Shown in pieces: positions 42,738 through 51,590 of a stretch of DNA of 64,000 nucleotides. Position 1 is the first letter of the stretch, and the number at the start of each line of letters is the position of its first letter. The notes beneath the pieces are model-generated. The model was not told the origin of the DNA, ran no database searches, and saw only the letters and a list, made by a program, of their open reading frames with translations. The stretch comes from Arthrobacter sp. SPG23. GTDB lineage: Bacteria; Actinomycetota; Actinomycetes; Actinomycetales; Micrococcaceae. A program made the translations under genes and the position numbers. The stretch lies in NCBI RefSeq assembly GCF_000876655.1, contig NZ_JYCN01000028.1:1-64000 (forward strand), given 5' to 3'.

Positions 42738-43706
42738 TCAGTCCTTGGATCGCAGGGCACGGAATTGGAGCAGGCTCAACAGCGCAATGGCCACGAAGAG
42801 CACGTAGCTGGCCGCGGACGCCAGTCCGTATTTCCCGAACCCGAACTGGTTGTACGTGAAGTAGCTGACCGACAGGGTTGAATCCAGCGGGCCACCCTTG
42901 GTCATCACGAACGGTTCTTCGAAAAACTGCAGGAAGCCGACCGACAACAGCACAGTTCCCAGCAGGAGGGTTGGACGCAGCATCGGCAGGGTGATCTTCA
43001 TGAATCGCTGCCAGGCGTTGGCGCCGTCCACTTCCGCGGCCTCGAGGATGTCGGCCGGAACGCTCTGGAGCCCGGCCAGGAAGATGATCATCAATGTGCC
43101 CAGGTTCCGCCAGACCGCCAGCATAATCAGCGCCGGCATGGACCACGTGGTGCTGTTGAGCCAGTCCGGTCCGGCGATGCCCACCCAGCCGAGCATGACG
43201 TTCAGCAACCCGTCCGGCTGCAGGATGAACCGCCACACCACGGCTACGGCAACGATGCTGGTGACCACAGGTGTGTAGAAGCCAACGCGGAAGGCCGTCC
43301 GGAAGCGCGTGATGCCATTGTTCAGGGCCACAGCCAAAGCGAGGGCAAGGACCGTGGTGAGGGGGATGCCCGCCGCAACGAAATAGGCCGTGTTCAGGAC
43401 GGAGTGCAGAAACTGCGGATTCCGGAAGAGCGCGGCGTACTGGTCGATCCCGACGAATCCCACCGCGAGGGGGTTGTCGATGTCCCGGCTGGTGAAATCG
43501 GTGAATGACATCAGGAACGATGACACCAGCGGTCCCAGCATGAAGACGGAGAAGATGAGGACGAAAGGCAGCGCGAACAGCCACGCTGTCAGCGCGTTCC
43601 GGCGCCGCCGTGTGCGTCCTGCCCGGGCCGGAGGCCTGCCGGCACCTTTCGAGGTGCCGGCACTTTTCGAGGTGCCGGCAGGCATCGTGTTGGTGGTTGT
43701 GGCCAC
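42738..43706 (-). CDS. Carbohydrate ABC transporter permease (MalF type)
   Basis: 322 aa, six membrane helices after a basic N-terminus. The EAA loop reads VPADILEAAEVDGANAWQRF and continues KITLPMLRPTLLL. FDEPFV-like EEPFVMTKGGPLDSTLSV marks the loop before the last helix. The N-terminal tail contains a 6-residue repeat (AGTSKS, AGTSKG) encoded by an 18-bp tandem repeat at about 43640-43680. Starts 2 bp after the substrate-binding gene. Confidence 0.92.
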   Translation of the reverse strand: MATTTNTMPAGTSKSAGTSKGAGRPPARAGRTRRRRNALTAWLFALPFVLIFSVFMLGPLVSSFLMSFTDFTSRDIDNPLAVGFVGIDQYAALFRNPQFLHSVLNTAYFVAAGIPLTTVLALALAVALNNGITRFRTAFRVGFYTPVVTSIVAVAVVWRFILQPDGLLNVMLGWVGIAGPDWLNSTTWSMPALIMLAVWRNLGTLMIIFLAGLQSVPADILEAAEVDGANAWQRFMKITLPMLRPTLLLGTVLLSVGFLQFFEEPFVMTKGGPLDSTLSVSYFTYNQFGFGKYGLASAASYVLFVAIALLSLLQFRALRSKD

Positions 43707-43708
43707 TG

Positions 43709-44983
43709 TTATTTCCCGGTGCCGATCGAATCTGCGGTCTGCTGCAGGGACTTTAGCGCCTCGGCGGGGTCCTTGCCGGCCTTGACGATCTGCTCAATTT
43801 CGCTGTCCGCGGCTGCGGCAACCTGGGTCCAGTTCGGGACGGCCGGCGGGTTGTTCGTGGTCTTGAGCTGGTCCCCGAAGACGGAGAGCTTGCTGTCCTC
43901 GGAAAGCGACGGGTCCTGCCAGGCGCTTTGCTGCGAGGGCAGGTCGCCGGTGGCCTTGTACCACTTGAGCTGGGTCTCGGGCTTGGACAGCCACTGCACC
44001 AGCTTCCAGGAGGCATCCCGGTTCTTGGACTTTTTGAACACCACCATGTTGGACCCGCCAACGAAGGATGTCGAGGTCTTCTCCTTGGGCATCGGGGCAA
44101 CCTTGTACTTGCCCTCGAAGCCCTCTCCGCCGGCCTTGTTGAGCAGCCCGACGTGCCAGGGGCCGCTGATCATCATGGGGGCGGAGCCGTCCACGAAGGA
44201 TGCCTCGGCAGTGGTTCCCGTGGACACGGCCTTGGACGCGATCCCGTCAGCGAAGAAGCTCGAGTAGTACTTCAGGGCCTCTGCTGCTTCCGGCGTATCG
44301 AGGGTCCACTTGGTGCCGTCGTCGTTCATGAGCTTGGCGCCGTTGGACCACTGGAACGGCAGGGTGGCCTGGTAGGAGTCGGCGCCGCCGGTGGGCAGCT
44401 GGACTCCGAATTTCGCTCCGGCCTTGTCCTGGAGCCCCTTGGCCAGGGCTTTGAAGTCATCCCAGGTTTCCGGTGCCTTGGTGATGCCGGCCTTCTCGGC
44501 GAGGTCGCTGCGGTAGTAGACCACGCGGGTGTCGACATACCAGGGCACGCCGTACGCAGTGCCCTCAACTTCAGTGGACTTCACCGAGCCTGGGAAGAAG
44601 CTGCCGGCATCGATCTCCTTCGGTGTTGGGTCGAAGGAGTCCGCGAAATCGCCCATCCAGGTGGTGCCCATCTGGGCGACGTCCGGGGTTGTCCCGCCGG
44701 CGATGGCCGTCTGGTACTTGCTGAGCGCGGCGTCCCACGGGATGGCCGTGACATTCACTTTGACGCCGGGGTTCTCCGACTCGAACTCCTTGAGCAGTGC
44801 CGGCAGGGCCTCGCCTTCGCTGCCCTGGGCCCACAGGGTGATGGTGCCGGAGGCCGCACCCGAGGCAATCGGCTGGGCCGATGATGCGGCGGAAGAACCT
44901 GTGGAGTCCCTGCCGCAGGCGGTCAGCAGCAGTGTGGCCGCAAGACCGACGGCGGCTGCCTTCAGAGCGTTCGGATGGATCAT
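43709..44983 (-). CDS. Sugar-binding lipoprotein of ABC transporter
   Basis: 424 aa from the ATG at 44983 (AAAGGA 7 nt ahead). Lipobox LLLTACG near residue 20 predicts a membrane-tethered lipoprotein. The SBP family 1 fold shows GTITLWAQGSEGEALPALLK, PDVAQMGTTWMGDF, YGVPWYVDTRVVYYRSDLAE and APMMISGPWHVG. It delivers an oligosaccharide to the two permeases downstream. Two CTAAGCGC operators lie just upstream. Confidence 0.93.
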   Translation of the reverse strand: MIHPNALKAAAVGLAATLLLTACGRDSTGSSAASSAQPIASGAASGTITLWAQGSEGEALPALLKEFESENPGVKVNVTAIPWDAALSKYQTAIAGGTTPDVAQMGTTWMGDFADSFDPTPKEIDAGSFFPGSVKSTEVEGTAYGVPWYVDTRVVYYRSDLAEKAGITKAPETWDDFKALAKGLQDKAGAKFGVQLPTGGADSYQATLPFQWSNGAKLMNDDGTKWTLDTPEAAEALKYYSSFFADGIASKAVSTGTTAEASFVDGSAPMMISGPWHVGLLNKAGGEGFEGKYKVAPMPKEKTSTSFVGGSNMVVFKKSKNRDASWKLVQWLSKPETQLKWYKATGDLPSQQSAWQDPSLSEDSKLSVFGDQLKTTNNPPAVPNWTQVAAAADSEIEQIVKAGKDPAEALKSLQQTADSIGTGK

Positions 44984-45073
44984 CTTTGTTCCTTTCGTGG
45001 GTTCCGCAGGCACGGCCGTCATCGGCTGGGCGCGGAGGGGCGGGCACCGTTGGGGCACCGCTTTTCGAAGTAT

Positions 45074-45117
45074 CTAAGCGCTTTGATTTATCGCTAAGAC
45101 CAATCTAAGCGCATTGA
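45074..45117 (-). promoter_or_regulatory. Twin LacI-type operators of the GH3 operon
   Basis: CTAAGCGCTTTGA (45074-45086) and CTAAGCGCATTGA (45105-45117) lie 31 bp apart, three helical turns, 90-135 bp upstream of the binding-protein start. A third copy lies before the LacI gene (46439). The remaining DNA to 45317 shows nothing else. Confidence 0.65.
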
Positions 45118-45317
45118 AAGTGATCTTGGCAACAGTTGCGCGAAAGAAAGTTGTTACACGGGGAGTGGTTGCTGGGCGCGGAGGATGTGCCGGGTGCGCG
45201 CCTCGAGGGCGTCGTTGGGGAGGCTGGCTTCGCGCCGCGGGGGCGGCGTCGGGCGCGGGGAATCGTCCGGGCTATCCCTCTTCTGGGACGGCCGGTTGTC
45301 GGTGGGGGACTGCGGGC

Positions 45318-46412
45318 TTAGCCCGGCTGGCAGCCACAGCTTTCACGGAGGATGACGCGCACGGGCAGGCGGATGGCCGCCGGCGGCTTGTCAGGATGAT
45401 CCAGCCGGTCCAGGAGTAGGTCCACCATGGTGCGACCCATCTGTTCCATCGGCTGGCGCACGGTGGTCAGGGACGGCCGGATGACCCGCCCGGCCGCGAT
45501 GCCGTCGAAGCCCGTCACGGCAACGTCCCTTGGAACATTGACGCCCGCAGCGGCCAAAGCGTCCATGACCACCAGTGCGTCCTGGTCGGTGGCGCACACA
45601 AAGGCGTCGGGCAATGAGCCCTGCTCGCATATGGCCCGGACGACCTCCGTGACGGATTGTTCGCTGCCGCACGGGTACTTCGGCTCCCGCGTATTTGGCA
45701 GTCCGGCATCGCTCAGCGCACCGAGGAAGCCCGCGAGCCGTTCATCGTTGTCCGAGGACGGCATGCCGCCGAGGAACATCAGTTCGGATAGTCCGTGCGC
45801 TGCTATGAGGTGTTCGGTGATAGCACGGACACCGGAGACGTTGTCCACGGTGACGTGGTCCAGCTCGCGGTTGTGCACGCTCTCGGAGATCTCCACCACG
45901 GGGATGCGCCGGGCGATTCGGGCAAGGGCCTCGCTGGGTACGGAGCGGGGGAACACAGCAAGACCGTCAACGCGGCCGGCGATGTCCGACAAGACAGCCT
46001 CATTGTTTTCCGGATTTCCGCCGCCCACCAGGAGCGCCTGCCCGCGCCGCCAGCATTCCAGTTCGACGCCGCGCTGGACCTCGTCCACATACAGCGGGAA
46101 CAGCCGGAGATCTTCATTCCGGCGTTCAAGGTCGGCAGCTGCAGGTTCGTGGGGGTCCTGGCCGTCGCCGCGGATTCCGTCCGCCGGGTCCAGGAGGTAG
46201 TCGTAGGCGAACAGTCCCAGGGCGCCCGTCCGGCCCCGTGCCAGGCCGCGGGCGCTGGCGCTGGGAACGTAGCCCAGTTCCTCCGCCGCAGCCAGGACAA
46301 GTTCCCGAGTGGACGCTTTGACTTTGTCGGGTTGCCGGAACGTGAAGGAGACCGTCGCGATGGAGACGCCAGCCCGCTCCGCTACATGGTAAACCGTGGG
46401 ACCTTTTGCCAT
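45318..46412 (-). CDS. LacI-family repressor of the GH3 operon
   Basis: 364 aa. Helix-turn-helix VYHVAERAGVSIATVSFTFR (residues 7-26) with hinge RQPDKVKASTRELVLAAAEE, then the periplasmic-binding-like sensor domain (GALGLFAYDYLLDP, AVTGFDGIAAGRVIRPSLTT). AAGGAG before the ATG. It presumably binds CTAAGCGC sites in front of itself and of the transport operon, and releases on a sugar signal. It lies immediately upstream of the operon on the same strand. Confidence 0.92.
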   Translation of the reverse strand: MAKGPTVYHVAERAGVSIATVSFTFRQPDKVKASTRELVLAAAEELGYVPSASARGLARGRTGALGLFAYDYLLDPADGIRGDGQDPHEPAAADLERRNEDLRLFPLYVDEVQRGVELECWRRGQALLVGGGNPENNEAVLSDIAGRVDGLAVFPRSVPSEALARIARRIPVVEISESVHNRELDHVTVDNVSGVRAITEHLIAAHGLSELMFLGGMPSSDNDERLAGFLGALSDAGLPNTREPKYPCGSEQSVTEVVRAICEQGSLPDAFVCATDQDALVVMDALAAAGVNVPRDVAVTGFDGIAAGRVIRPSLTTVRQPMEQMGRTMVDLLLDRLDHPDKPPAAIRLPVRVILRESCGCQPG

Positions 46413-46436
46413 ATCACTTCTCCTTCCCTCAAGAGT

Positions 46437-46448
46437 CTATGCGCTTAG
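46437..46448 (-). promoter_or_regulatory. Third CTAAGCGCAT operator
   Basis: On the minus strand CTAAGCGCATAG, about 27-36 bp before the LacI start at 46412. Suggests autoregulation. Confidence 0.55.
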
Positions 46449-46633
46449 GGTGACGACTGGGGAGTGCGTCGGCTCTGTCGCGTGTGTCAGCGTGGCGAGC
46501 GCGTCGGCGTCGGCGTCGGTCTGTCGGTAAAAGCATGAGTATTGGCAAAAGTATGAGCATCAGCGCGGGTGGGTCGGCGAGCCTGGCCGCGCGCCTGCCG
46601 CCGCCGCTACGTCGGTGCCTTGGCTCCGACACT

Positions 46634-46707
46634 CGCTCAGATCCTGTTGGTTCCAGCAGAAAGTGAACGAGCGTCCGGGTGAAAGCGGCAAGACGTGAGA
46701 GAGCGTC
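46634..46707. repeat. REP-like element, copy D
   Basis: Contains ACTCGCTCAG (46631-46640), GTGAACGAGCGTC (about 46663-46675) and the exact inverted core GTGAGAGAGCGTC (46695-46707). It lies between the two divergent sugar loci. Confidence 0.55.
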
Positions 46708-46734
46708 GGATGACGCGCCTCAAGGTTGTGACGC

Positions 46735-46781
46735 TTGACACGTGTTAGGTTGGCGATCTACAGTTCCTAACACGTGTTAGG
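46735..46781 (+). promoter_or_regulatory. Promoter and twin operators of the GH32 operon
   Basis: A perfect -35 TTGACA (46735-46740) and -10-like TACAGT (46759-46764), spacer 18. The perfect 16-bp palindrome CCTAACACGTGTTAGG (46766-46781) covers the expected transcription start, and a half-degenerate copy GACACGTGTTAG (46737-46748) covers the -35. A third copy, CCTAACTCGTGTGAG, lies before the LacI gene at 51591. Confidence 0.75.
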
Positions 46782-46793
46782 AAGGAAAATGAC

Positions 46794-48215
46794 ATGACCG
46801 GAGCCACAAACGGGCACCTGCGGGAAATCACCCGCCGTACCGCCCTTGGTGCCCTGGGCGCGGGAATCATCGGAGCAACCGTGGCATCGTGGCCGCGGCT
46901 CTCCGGGACGGACATTCCGGGCCGCGGGGACAACAGCCTCAGCATCGCCATCATGGGCACCGCCGCGGACGCCGCCGCCCGCCAGCGCGCCATCGATGCC
47001 TTCACCCGCCTCCACCCGGAGATCAGGGTCAAGGTCCAGGCCATTCAGGCCGTCGACTGGAAAGACTTCTTCACCAAGATCCTCACTATGGTGGCCGCGG
47101 GCACCCCGCCGGACGTGGTCTACGTGGCCACCGAAGGCGCCCAGTTGTTCGCCGAAAAGCTCGCCCACCCGCTGGACGAGTACGTGCGCCGCGACGCCGC
47201 GGACATGAGGGAGTTCTTCGACGACGTCCACCCCAGCCTGGTGGAGGCCTTCATGTACAAGGGCAGCCTGTACCAGCTCCCCATGGACTGGAATGCGGCC
47301 AACATGTACTACAACACCACCGCGTTCGCGCAGGCCGGCCTGGAGCGCCCGGCGGACGACTGGACCCACATGGACTTCCGCAACAGCCTCGCCGCCATGC
47401 GGAAAGCCCGGACCTCGGACTTCACGCCCTACTACTGGACCAACCGGCTCTTCGGCGGGGTGGTGCCGTGGCTCTACGCCAACGACACCAGCTTCCTGAA
47501 AGAAACCAGGTCCGCTGGCGGGGAGTGGCTCTGGGACGGCTTCTACGCCAACGATCCCTCCCGCAGCCTCCGGTCCGGCGGCTACCAGTGGCTGGAGCCG
47601 AACGCCAACGACGACCGCGTGTTCGAATCCTTCGACTACCTCCGCGGACTGGTCAAGGACGGGCTCGGCGTCCGCCCGGAGGAAGGGGGCGGCAGCTCCC
47701 TCGTGGGACTGTTCGCGTCCAACCGCATCGGGACCACGCCGGCCGGCGGCTACTGGGTGCAGGGACTGCACGAGGCCGGGATGGGTGCGAACGATTTCGA
47801 TGTCCAGTTCTTCCCGCGCTGGAAGACCCAGCGCCACCAGTTCGGCACCGCCGGCTACGCCATCATGAAGACCGCCAAGGACAAGGACGCCGCCTGGGAA
47901 TGGATCAAGTTCAGCTCCAGCCGCGAGGCCATGGAACTGATCTTCCCAAACCCGATCACGACGCCGGCACGCCGCTCCATGGTCAACGAGCAGCTTTACG
48001 CCGGCAAGGGTCCCGCCCACTGGAAGGTCTTCTACGACACCCTGGACCGGTTCCCCACCACGGGCCCCATCCCGGCGCCACCGCAGCAGGCCGCCGTCGA
48101 AACGGCCCTCATGAAGAACGTATCGCTCGCGGTCAGCGGCGACGAGCGCCAGCTCAAGCAGGCCCTCGCCTCCATGCAGCGCGACCTTGAACTGGCCCTG
48201 AGGAGGCAGTCATGA
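46794..48215 (+). CDS. Sugar-binding protein of ABC transporter, twin-arginine leader
   Basis: 473 aa. N-terminus REITRRTALGALGAGIIGAT is a Tat-type leader without a lipobox cysteine, unlike the binding protein of the neighbouring locus. SBP family 1 fold: LSIAIMGTAADAAARQRAID, PEIRVKVQAI, PPDVVYVATEGAQLFAEK, YQLPMDWNAANMYYN and GTAGYAIMKTAKDKDAAWEW. GAAGGAAAA precedes the ATG; a two-codon ATGACATGA overlaps the same site. First gene of a four-gene operon ending in GH32, so the ligand is probably a fructan or sucrose-type oligosaccharide. Confidence 0.9.
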   Translation: MTGATNGHLREITRRTALGALGAGIIGATVASWPRLSGTDIPGRGDNSLSIAIMGTAADAAARQRAIDAFTRLHPEIRVKVQAIQAVDWKDFFTKILTMVAAGTPPDVVYVATEGAQLFAEKLAHPLDEYVRRDAADMREFFDDVHPSLVEAFMYKGSLYQLPMDWNAANMYYNTTAFAQAGLERPADDWTHMDFRNSLAAMRKARTSDFTPYYWTNRLFGGVVPWLYANDTSFLKETRSAGGEWLWDGFYANDPSRSLRSGGYQWLEPNANDDRVFESFDYLRGLVKDGLGVRPEEGGGSSLVGLFASNRIGTTPAGGYWVQGLHEAGMGANDFDVQFFPRWKTQRHQFGTAGYAIMKTAKDKDAAWEWIKFSSSREAMELIFPNPITTPARRSMVNEQLYAGKGPAHWKVFYDTLDRFPTTGPIPAPPQQAAVETALMKNVSLAVSGDERQLKQALASMQRDLELALRRQS

Positions 48216-49189
48216 GCACCACCACCCCGCACCGGGAACGGCCGAAGCGGGCCGCCGGGCCGGCAGCGCCGGGGGTTGCACCCGCCAGGAACGCCACGAA
48301 ACTAGGCGCCAAGTCACGGCACAGCCAGCGCTGGCTGGCCTGGATCTTCCTGGCACCCACCATCCTCGGCATGGGCCTGTTCACGCTGATCCCGATCGTG
48401 GCGTCCGTGGTCCTGGCCTTCTTCCGCTGGGACATCATTTCCGCTCCGACGTTCGTGGGCTTCGACAACTTCTCCGAAGTGGTCCAGGACCCCACCGTCC
48501 GGGTGTCCTTCCTGAACACCATTATGTTCGTGGTGGTGGCCGTGTCCCTTCAGCTGGGGCTCGCCCTGGCGTTGGCCATCATGGTGCAGGAGAAGATGCC
48601 TGCCTGGCTGCGGGTGTTCTTCCGCTCCGCCTTCTTCTTCCCGCTGATCCTGTCCGCGGCCTCCGTGTCCATCTTCATGCGGTACCTCTTCAACGAACAG
48701 TTCGGCGTGGTCAACTGGTTCCTGTCCCTCGTGGGCATCCCCGCCGTGCCGTGGCTGACCACGCCGGGCGGGTCCGCCGCCGTCGTGATTCTGGTGTACG
48801 TGTGGCAGAACTTCGGGTTCTCCTTCCTGCTGTTCATTGGCGGCCTGGCCTCCATTCCCGTGGAGACATACGAGGCGGCAGCGATCGACGGCGCCACCGG
48901 CTGGCGCAAGCACCTGCACGTGACGCTGCCCCTGCTGAGCCCCACCACCTTGGTGGCCTCGGTGATGGCCATCATCAGCGCCCTGCAGGTCTTCGACCAG
49001 CCCTACGTGCTGACCCGCGGCGGCCCCGGCGACTCCACCCGCACCGCCGTCATGGTCATCTTTGAATCGGCCTTCCAGCGGCTCGAGTTCGGTCAGGCCT
49101 CCGCCATCGGCGTGCTGCTCACCCTGATCATCATGGCCATCACGGCCGCGCAGTTCCGGCTCAGCAAACGATTCGTCTTCTACCAGTAA
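48212..49189 (+). CDS. Carbohydrate ABC transporter permease (MalF type)
   Basis: 325 aa, six membrane helices. Start overlaps the previous stop (ATGA), so the two are translationally coupled. EAA loop IPVETYEAAAIDGATGWRKH, followed by LHVTLPLLSPTTLVA. VFDQPYVLTRGGPGDSTRTA is the conserved MalF loop. Confidence 0.94.
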   Translation: MSTTTPHRERPKRAAGPAAPGVAPARNATKLGAKSRHSQRWLAWIFLAPTILGMGLFTLIPIVASVVLAFFRWDIISAPTFVGFDNFSEVVQDPTVRVSFLNTIMFVVVAVSLQLGLALALAIMVQEKMPAWLRVFFRSAFFFPLILSAASVSIFMRYLFNEQFGVVNWFLSLVGIPAVPWLTTPGGSAAVVILVYVWQNFGFSFLLFIGGLASIPVETYEAAAIDGATGWRKHLHVTLPLLSPTTLVASVMAIISALQVFDQPYVLTRGGPGDSTRTAVMVIFESAFQRLEFGQASAIGVLLTLIIMAITAAQFRLSKRFVFYQ

Positions 49190-49197
49190 GGCCAGCC

Positions 49198-50100
49198 ATG
49201 ACAACCACAACAGACCACGGCCTGGCCGGACATTCCCCCCGGCTGTCCGAAGGCCTCCCGGAAACGTCCCCCAACCGGCGCCGGTTCAACGGGGCCTTCG
49301 CCCTCCGCATCATCCTGCTGCTGATCGCTGCCGCCCTGACGCTGGGCCCCGTGCTGTGGACCCTGTCCACCTCGCTGCGATCGCCGTCGGAATCCTTCAA
49401 GCTGCCGCCGTCGTTCTTTCCGTGGAACCCCGACTTCACGTCCTACGGAGAAGTATTCCAGCAGCTGAATATCTTCCTCCTCGTCCTCAACAGTGCCCTG
49501 GTGACCGGGCTGATCGCGGTGGGCCAGATGGTCTCCGCGGCGCTGGCGGGCTATGCGTTCGCGCACCTGAAGTTCCGCGGCCGGGGCGCGCTTTTCTCGA
49601 TTGTGCTGGCCACCATGATGGTGCCGGTGCAGGTCACGATCGTTCCCGTCTTTATGCTGATCCGCGGCATGGGCCTCTCGGACACGCTGCTGGCGCTGAT
49701 CCTCCCGGCCATTCCGACGGCGTTCGGCACCTTCCTGATGCGCCAGTACTTCATGGGACTCCCCGCCGAGCTGGCCGAGGCCGCCTCGATCGACGGCGCC
49801 AGCCCCTGGCGGACCTTCCGTTCCGTATATGCACCGCTGGCGATGCCCGGCATGGCGATCGTGGGAATCCTCGCATTCAACTTCCACTGGAACGAGTTCT
49901 TCCGCCCGCTCATCCTGACCATCTCCGAGCAAAACTTCACGCTTCCGCTGGGACTTGTCTCGCTCCAGGGCAACCTGGGAACCGGCAGCATCTCCGTGGT
50001 GCTCGCGGGCGTGGTCCTGTCCATGATTCCGGCGCTGGTGGTCTTTATGTTCGGCCAGCGCGCACTCCAGGACGGCCTCACGGCCGGCACCGGAAAATAA
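49198..50100 (+). CDS. Carbohydrate ABC transporter permease (MalG type)
   Basis: 300 aa, six membrane helices. EAA loop LPAELAEAASIDGASPWRTF, then APLAMPGMAIVG and NFHWNEFFRPLILT. The end ALQDGLTAGTGK matches the MalG tail. 8 bp after the previous gene. No ATPase follows, so a shared MsiK-type ATPase encoded elsewhere must energise it. Confidence 0.94.
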   Translation: MTTTTDHGLAGHSPRLSEGLPETSPNRRRFNGAFALRIILLLIAAALTLGPVLWTLSTSLRSPSESFKLPPSFFPWNPDFTSYGEVFQQLNIFLLVLNSALVTGLIAVGQMVSAALAGYAFAHLKFRGRGALFSIVLATMMVPVQVTIVPVFMLIRGMGLSDTLLALILPAIPTAFGTFLMRQYFMGLPAELAEAASIDGASPWRTFRSVYAPLAMPGMAIVGILAFNFHWNEFFRPLILTISEQNFTLPLGLVSLQGNLGTGSISVVLAGVVLSMIPALVVFMFGQRALQDGLTAGTGK

Positions 50101-50123
50101 CCTACCCACCGAAAGGCCCCGCC

Positions 50124-51566
50124 ATGCCCTCCCCGGACCTCGCCGCCGTTCGTTTCGACGACGTCGCCGCCCATCACCCCGACCCCGCCTTCCCGCGTTT
50201 CCACCCGCGTCCCGCGCAGGGCTGGATCAACGACCCCAACGGCGTCAGCTTCATCAACGGCCGGTACCACGTGTTCTTCCAGTACAACCCGGACTCCGCC
50301 CGGCACCACCGGATCGCCTGGGGCCACGTGAGCTCCGCCGACCTGGTGCGCTGGGAGGAACACCCGGTGGCGCTGCGCCCGCAGAGCGGCGGTCCGGATG
50401 AGTACGGCTGCTGGACCGGTGTGGTGACGGACGACGGCGGCGTTCCCACCGCCGCGTACTCCGGCGTCCGCAGCGACGGGGGGCACTCACAGGTGGTCAT
50501 CGCCCGCGGTTCGGCGGACCTTGTCTACTGGGAGCAGACCGGCCATGTGGCGGCAACGATGCCCGCCGACGGTCAGGTCACAGCGGTACGGGATCCGTTC
50601 ATCTTCCGGTTAAACGGCAAGCGGTACGCCATGCAGGGCGCCGGCCTCGCCAACGGGCACGCGGCGCTGCTCCTGTACACGGTGGAGGACATGTCCGACT
50701 GGAAATACCAGGGCATCTGGCTGACCTCGGAGAACCCGGTGGCCTCCGAGTTCACACCGGCTGAAATCTGGGAATGCCCGCAGCTGGTGCGCGTGCCGGA
50801 TTCCTCCGGTGCCGGCGGTGACTCCGGGGATTCCGCATGGGACTCCGGGGATTCCGGGACCTGGCTGATGATGTTCTCGCTCTGGCTCTCCGGCGACGCG
50901 CACGAACACGCCAACGGCGTGGGCCACCTGATCGGTTCCCTGACTGAGGACCCGGCTACCGGGCTGCCGGTCTTCACACCCCGCGGCGGCGGAAAGTCCG
51001 ACCACGGACGCGACTTCTACGCTCCGCAGGTGGTGGCCTTGGAGGACCGGGCCCTGCTGTTGGGGTGGGCCAACGAAGGACCGGGCCGGGACGGACGCCG
51101 CGGCCGCAGCCAGGACGACGTTGACGCCGCCGGCTGGGCCGGGGTCCTGACGTTCCCACGGGAGCTCTCGGTGGTGGACGGCGCCCTGGTGGTCAGCCCC
51201 GCCCCTGAAATCGATGCCTACCGCGGAACGCTGGTGGCCAGCCAAGCTGCAGGGAGCGTTCAGCTGCCTGCGTTTGCCGAAGCGCTGGTGACCGCGGGCC
51301 CGGGCGTCAGGACCGGTGCGGGCGGCGGGGACACCGCCGTCGAACTCCTGCTCGTGGGGGACGGCACCCGGCAAACAGTGTTCAGCGGAACGGTCGAGCC
51401 GGGGGAGGAGCTGCGAGTGTTCGTGGATGCTTCGCTGGTTGAGGTGTACCGGGCCGGTTCGGTGGCCACGACGCTGCGCGCCTACCCGGCCGACGGGGAA
51501 GAGTGGCAGCTCCGGCTTCCCGCCGGCGCGACGGCCGAGGTTTGGGAACTCGGTCAGCCCTCTTAG
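50124..51566 (+). CDS. Glycoside hydrolase family 32 (levanase/invertase/sucrose hydrolase)
   Basis: 480 aa, cytoplasmic. The five-blade propeller has the nucleophile D37 in GWINDPNGVSF, the transition-state Asp in AVRDPFIF and the acid/base Glu in EIWECPQL. A C-terminal beta-sandwich carries LRVFVDASLVEVY. An unusual Gly/Asp/Ser-rich insert (GAGGDSGDSAWDSGDSG, about residues 231-247) sits between EIWECPQL and the next blade. It cleaves beta-fructosidic bonds of imported sugars. Last gene of the operon; 24 bp later comes the convergent LacI gene. Some GH32 members act on other linkages, so fructose release is likely but not certain. Confidence 0.93.
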   Translation: MPSPDLAAVRFDDVAAHHPDPAFPRFHPRPAQGWINDPNGVSFINGRYHVFFQYNPDSARHHRIAWGHVSSADLVRWEEHPVALRPQSGGPDEYGCWTGVVTDDGGVPTAAYSGVRSDGGHSQVVIARGSADLVYWEQTGHVAATMPADGQVTAVRDPFIFRLNGKRYAMQGAGLANGHAALLLYTVEDMSDWKYQGIWLTSENPVASEFTPAEIWECPQLVRVPDSSGAGGDSGDSAWDSGDSGTWLMMFSLWLSGDAHEHANGVGHLIGSLTEDPATGLPVFTPRGGGKSDHGRDFYAPQVVALEDRALLLGWANEGPGRDGRRGRSQDDVDAAGWAGVLTFPRELSVVDGALVVSPAPEIDAYRGTLVASQAAGSVQLPAFAEALVTAGPGVRTGAGGGDTAVELLLVGDGTRQTVFSGTVEPGEELRVFVDASLVEVYRAGSVATTLRAYPADGEEWQLRLPAGATAEVWELGQPS

Positions 51567-51590
51567 CGCGTGGCTGGTCCCGGCCGGGTC

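Noticed and set aside
43640..43683. 18-bp tandem repeat as a possible recombination site
   Set aside because: It encodes a short TSK-AG repeat in the permease N-terminus and is not found elsewhere.
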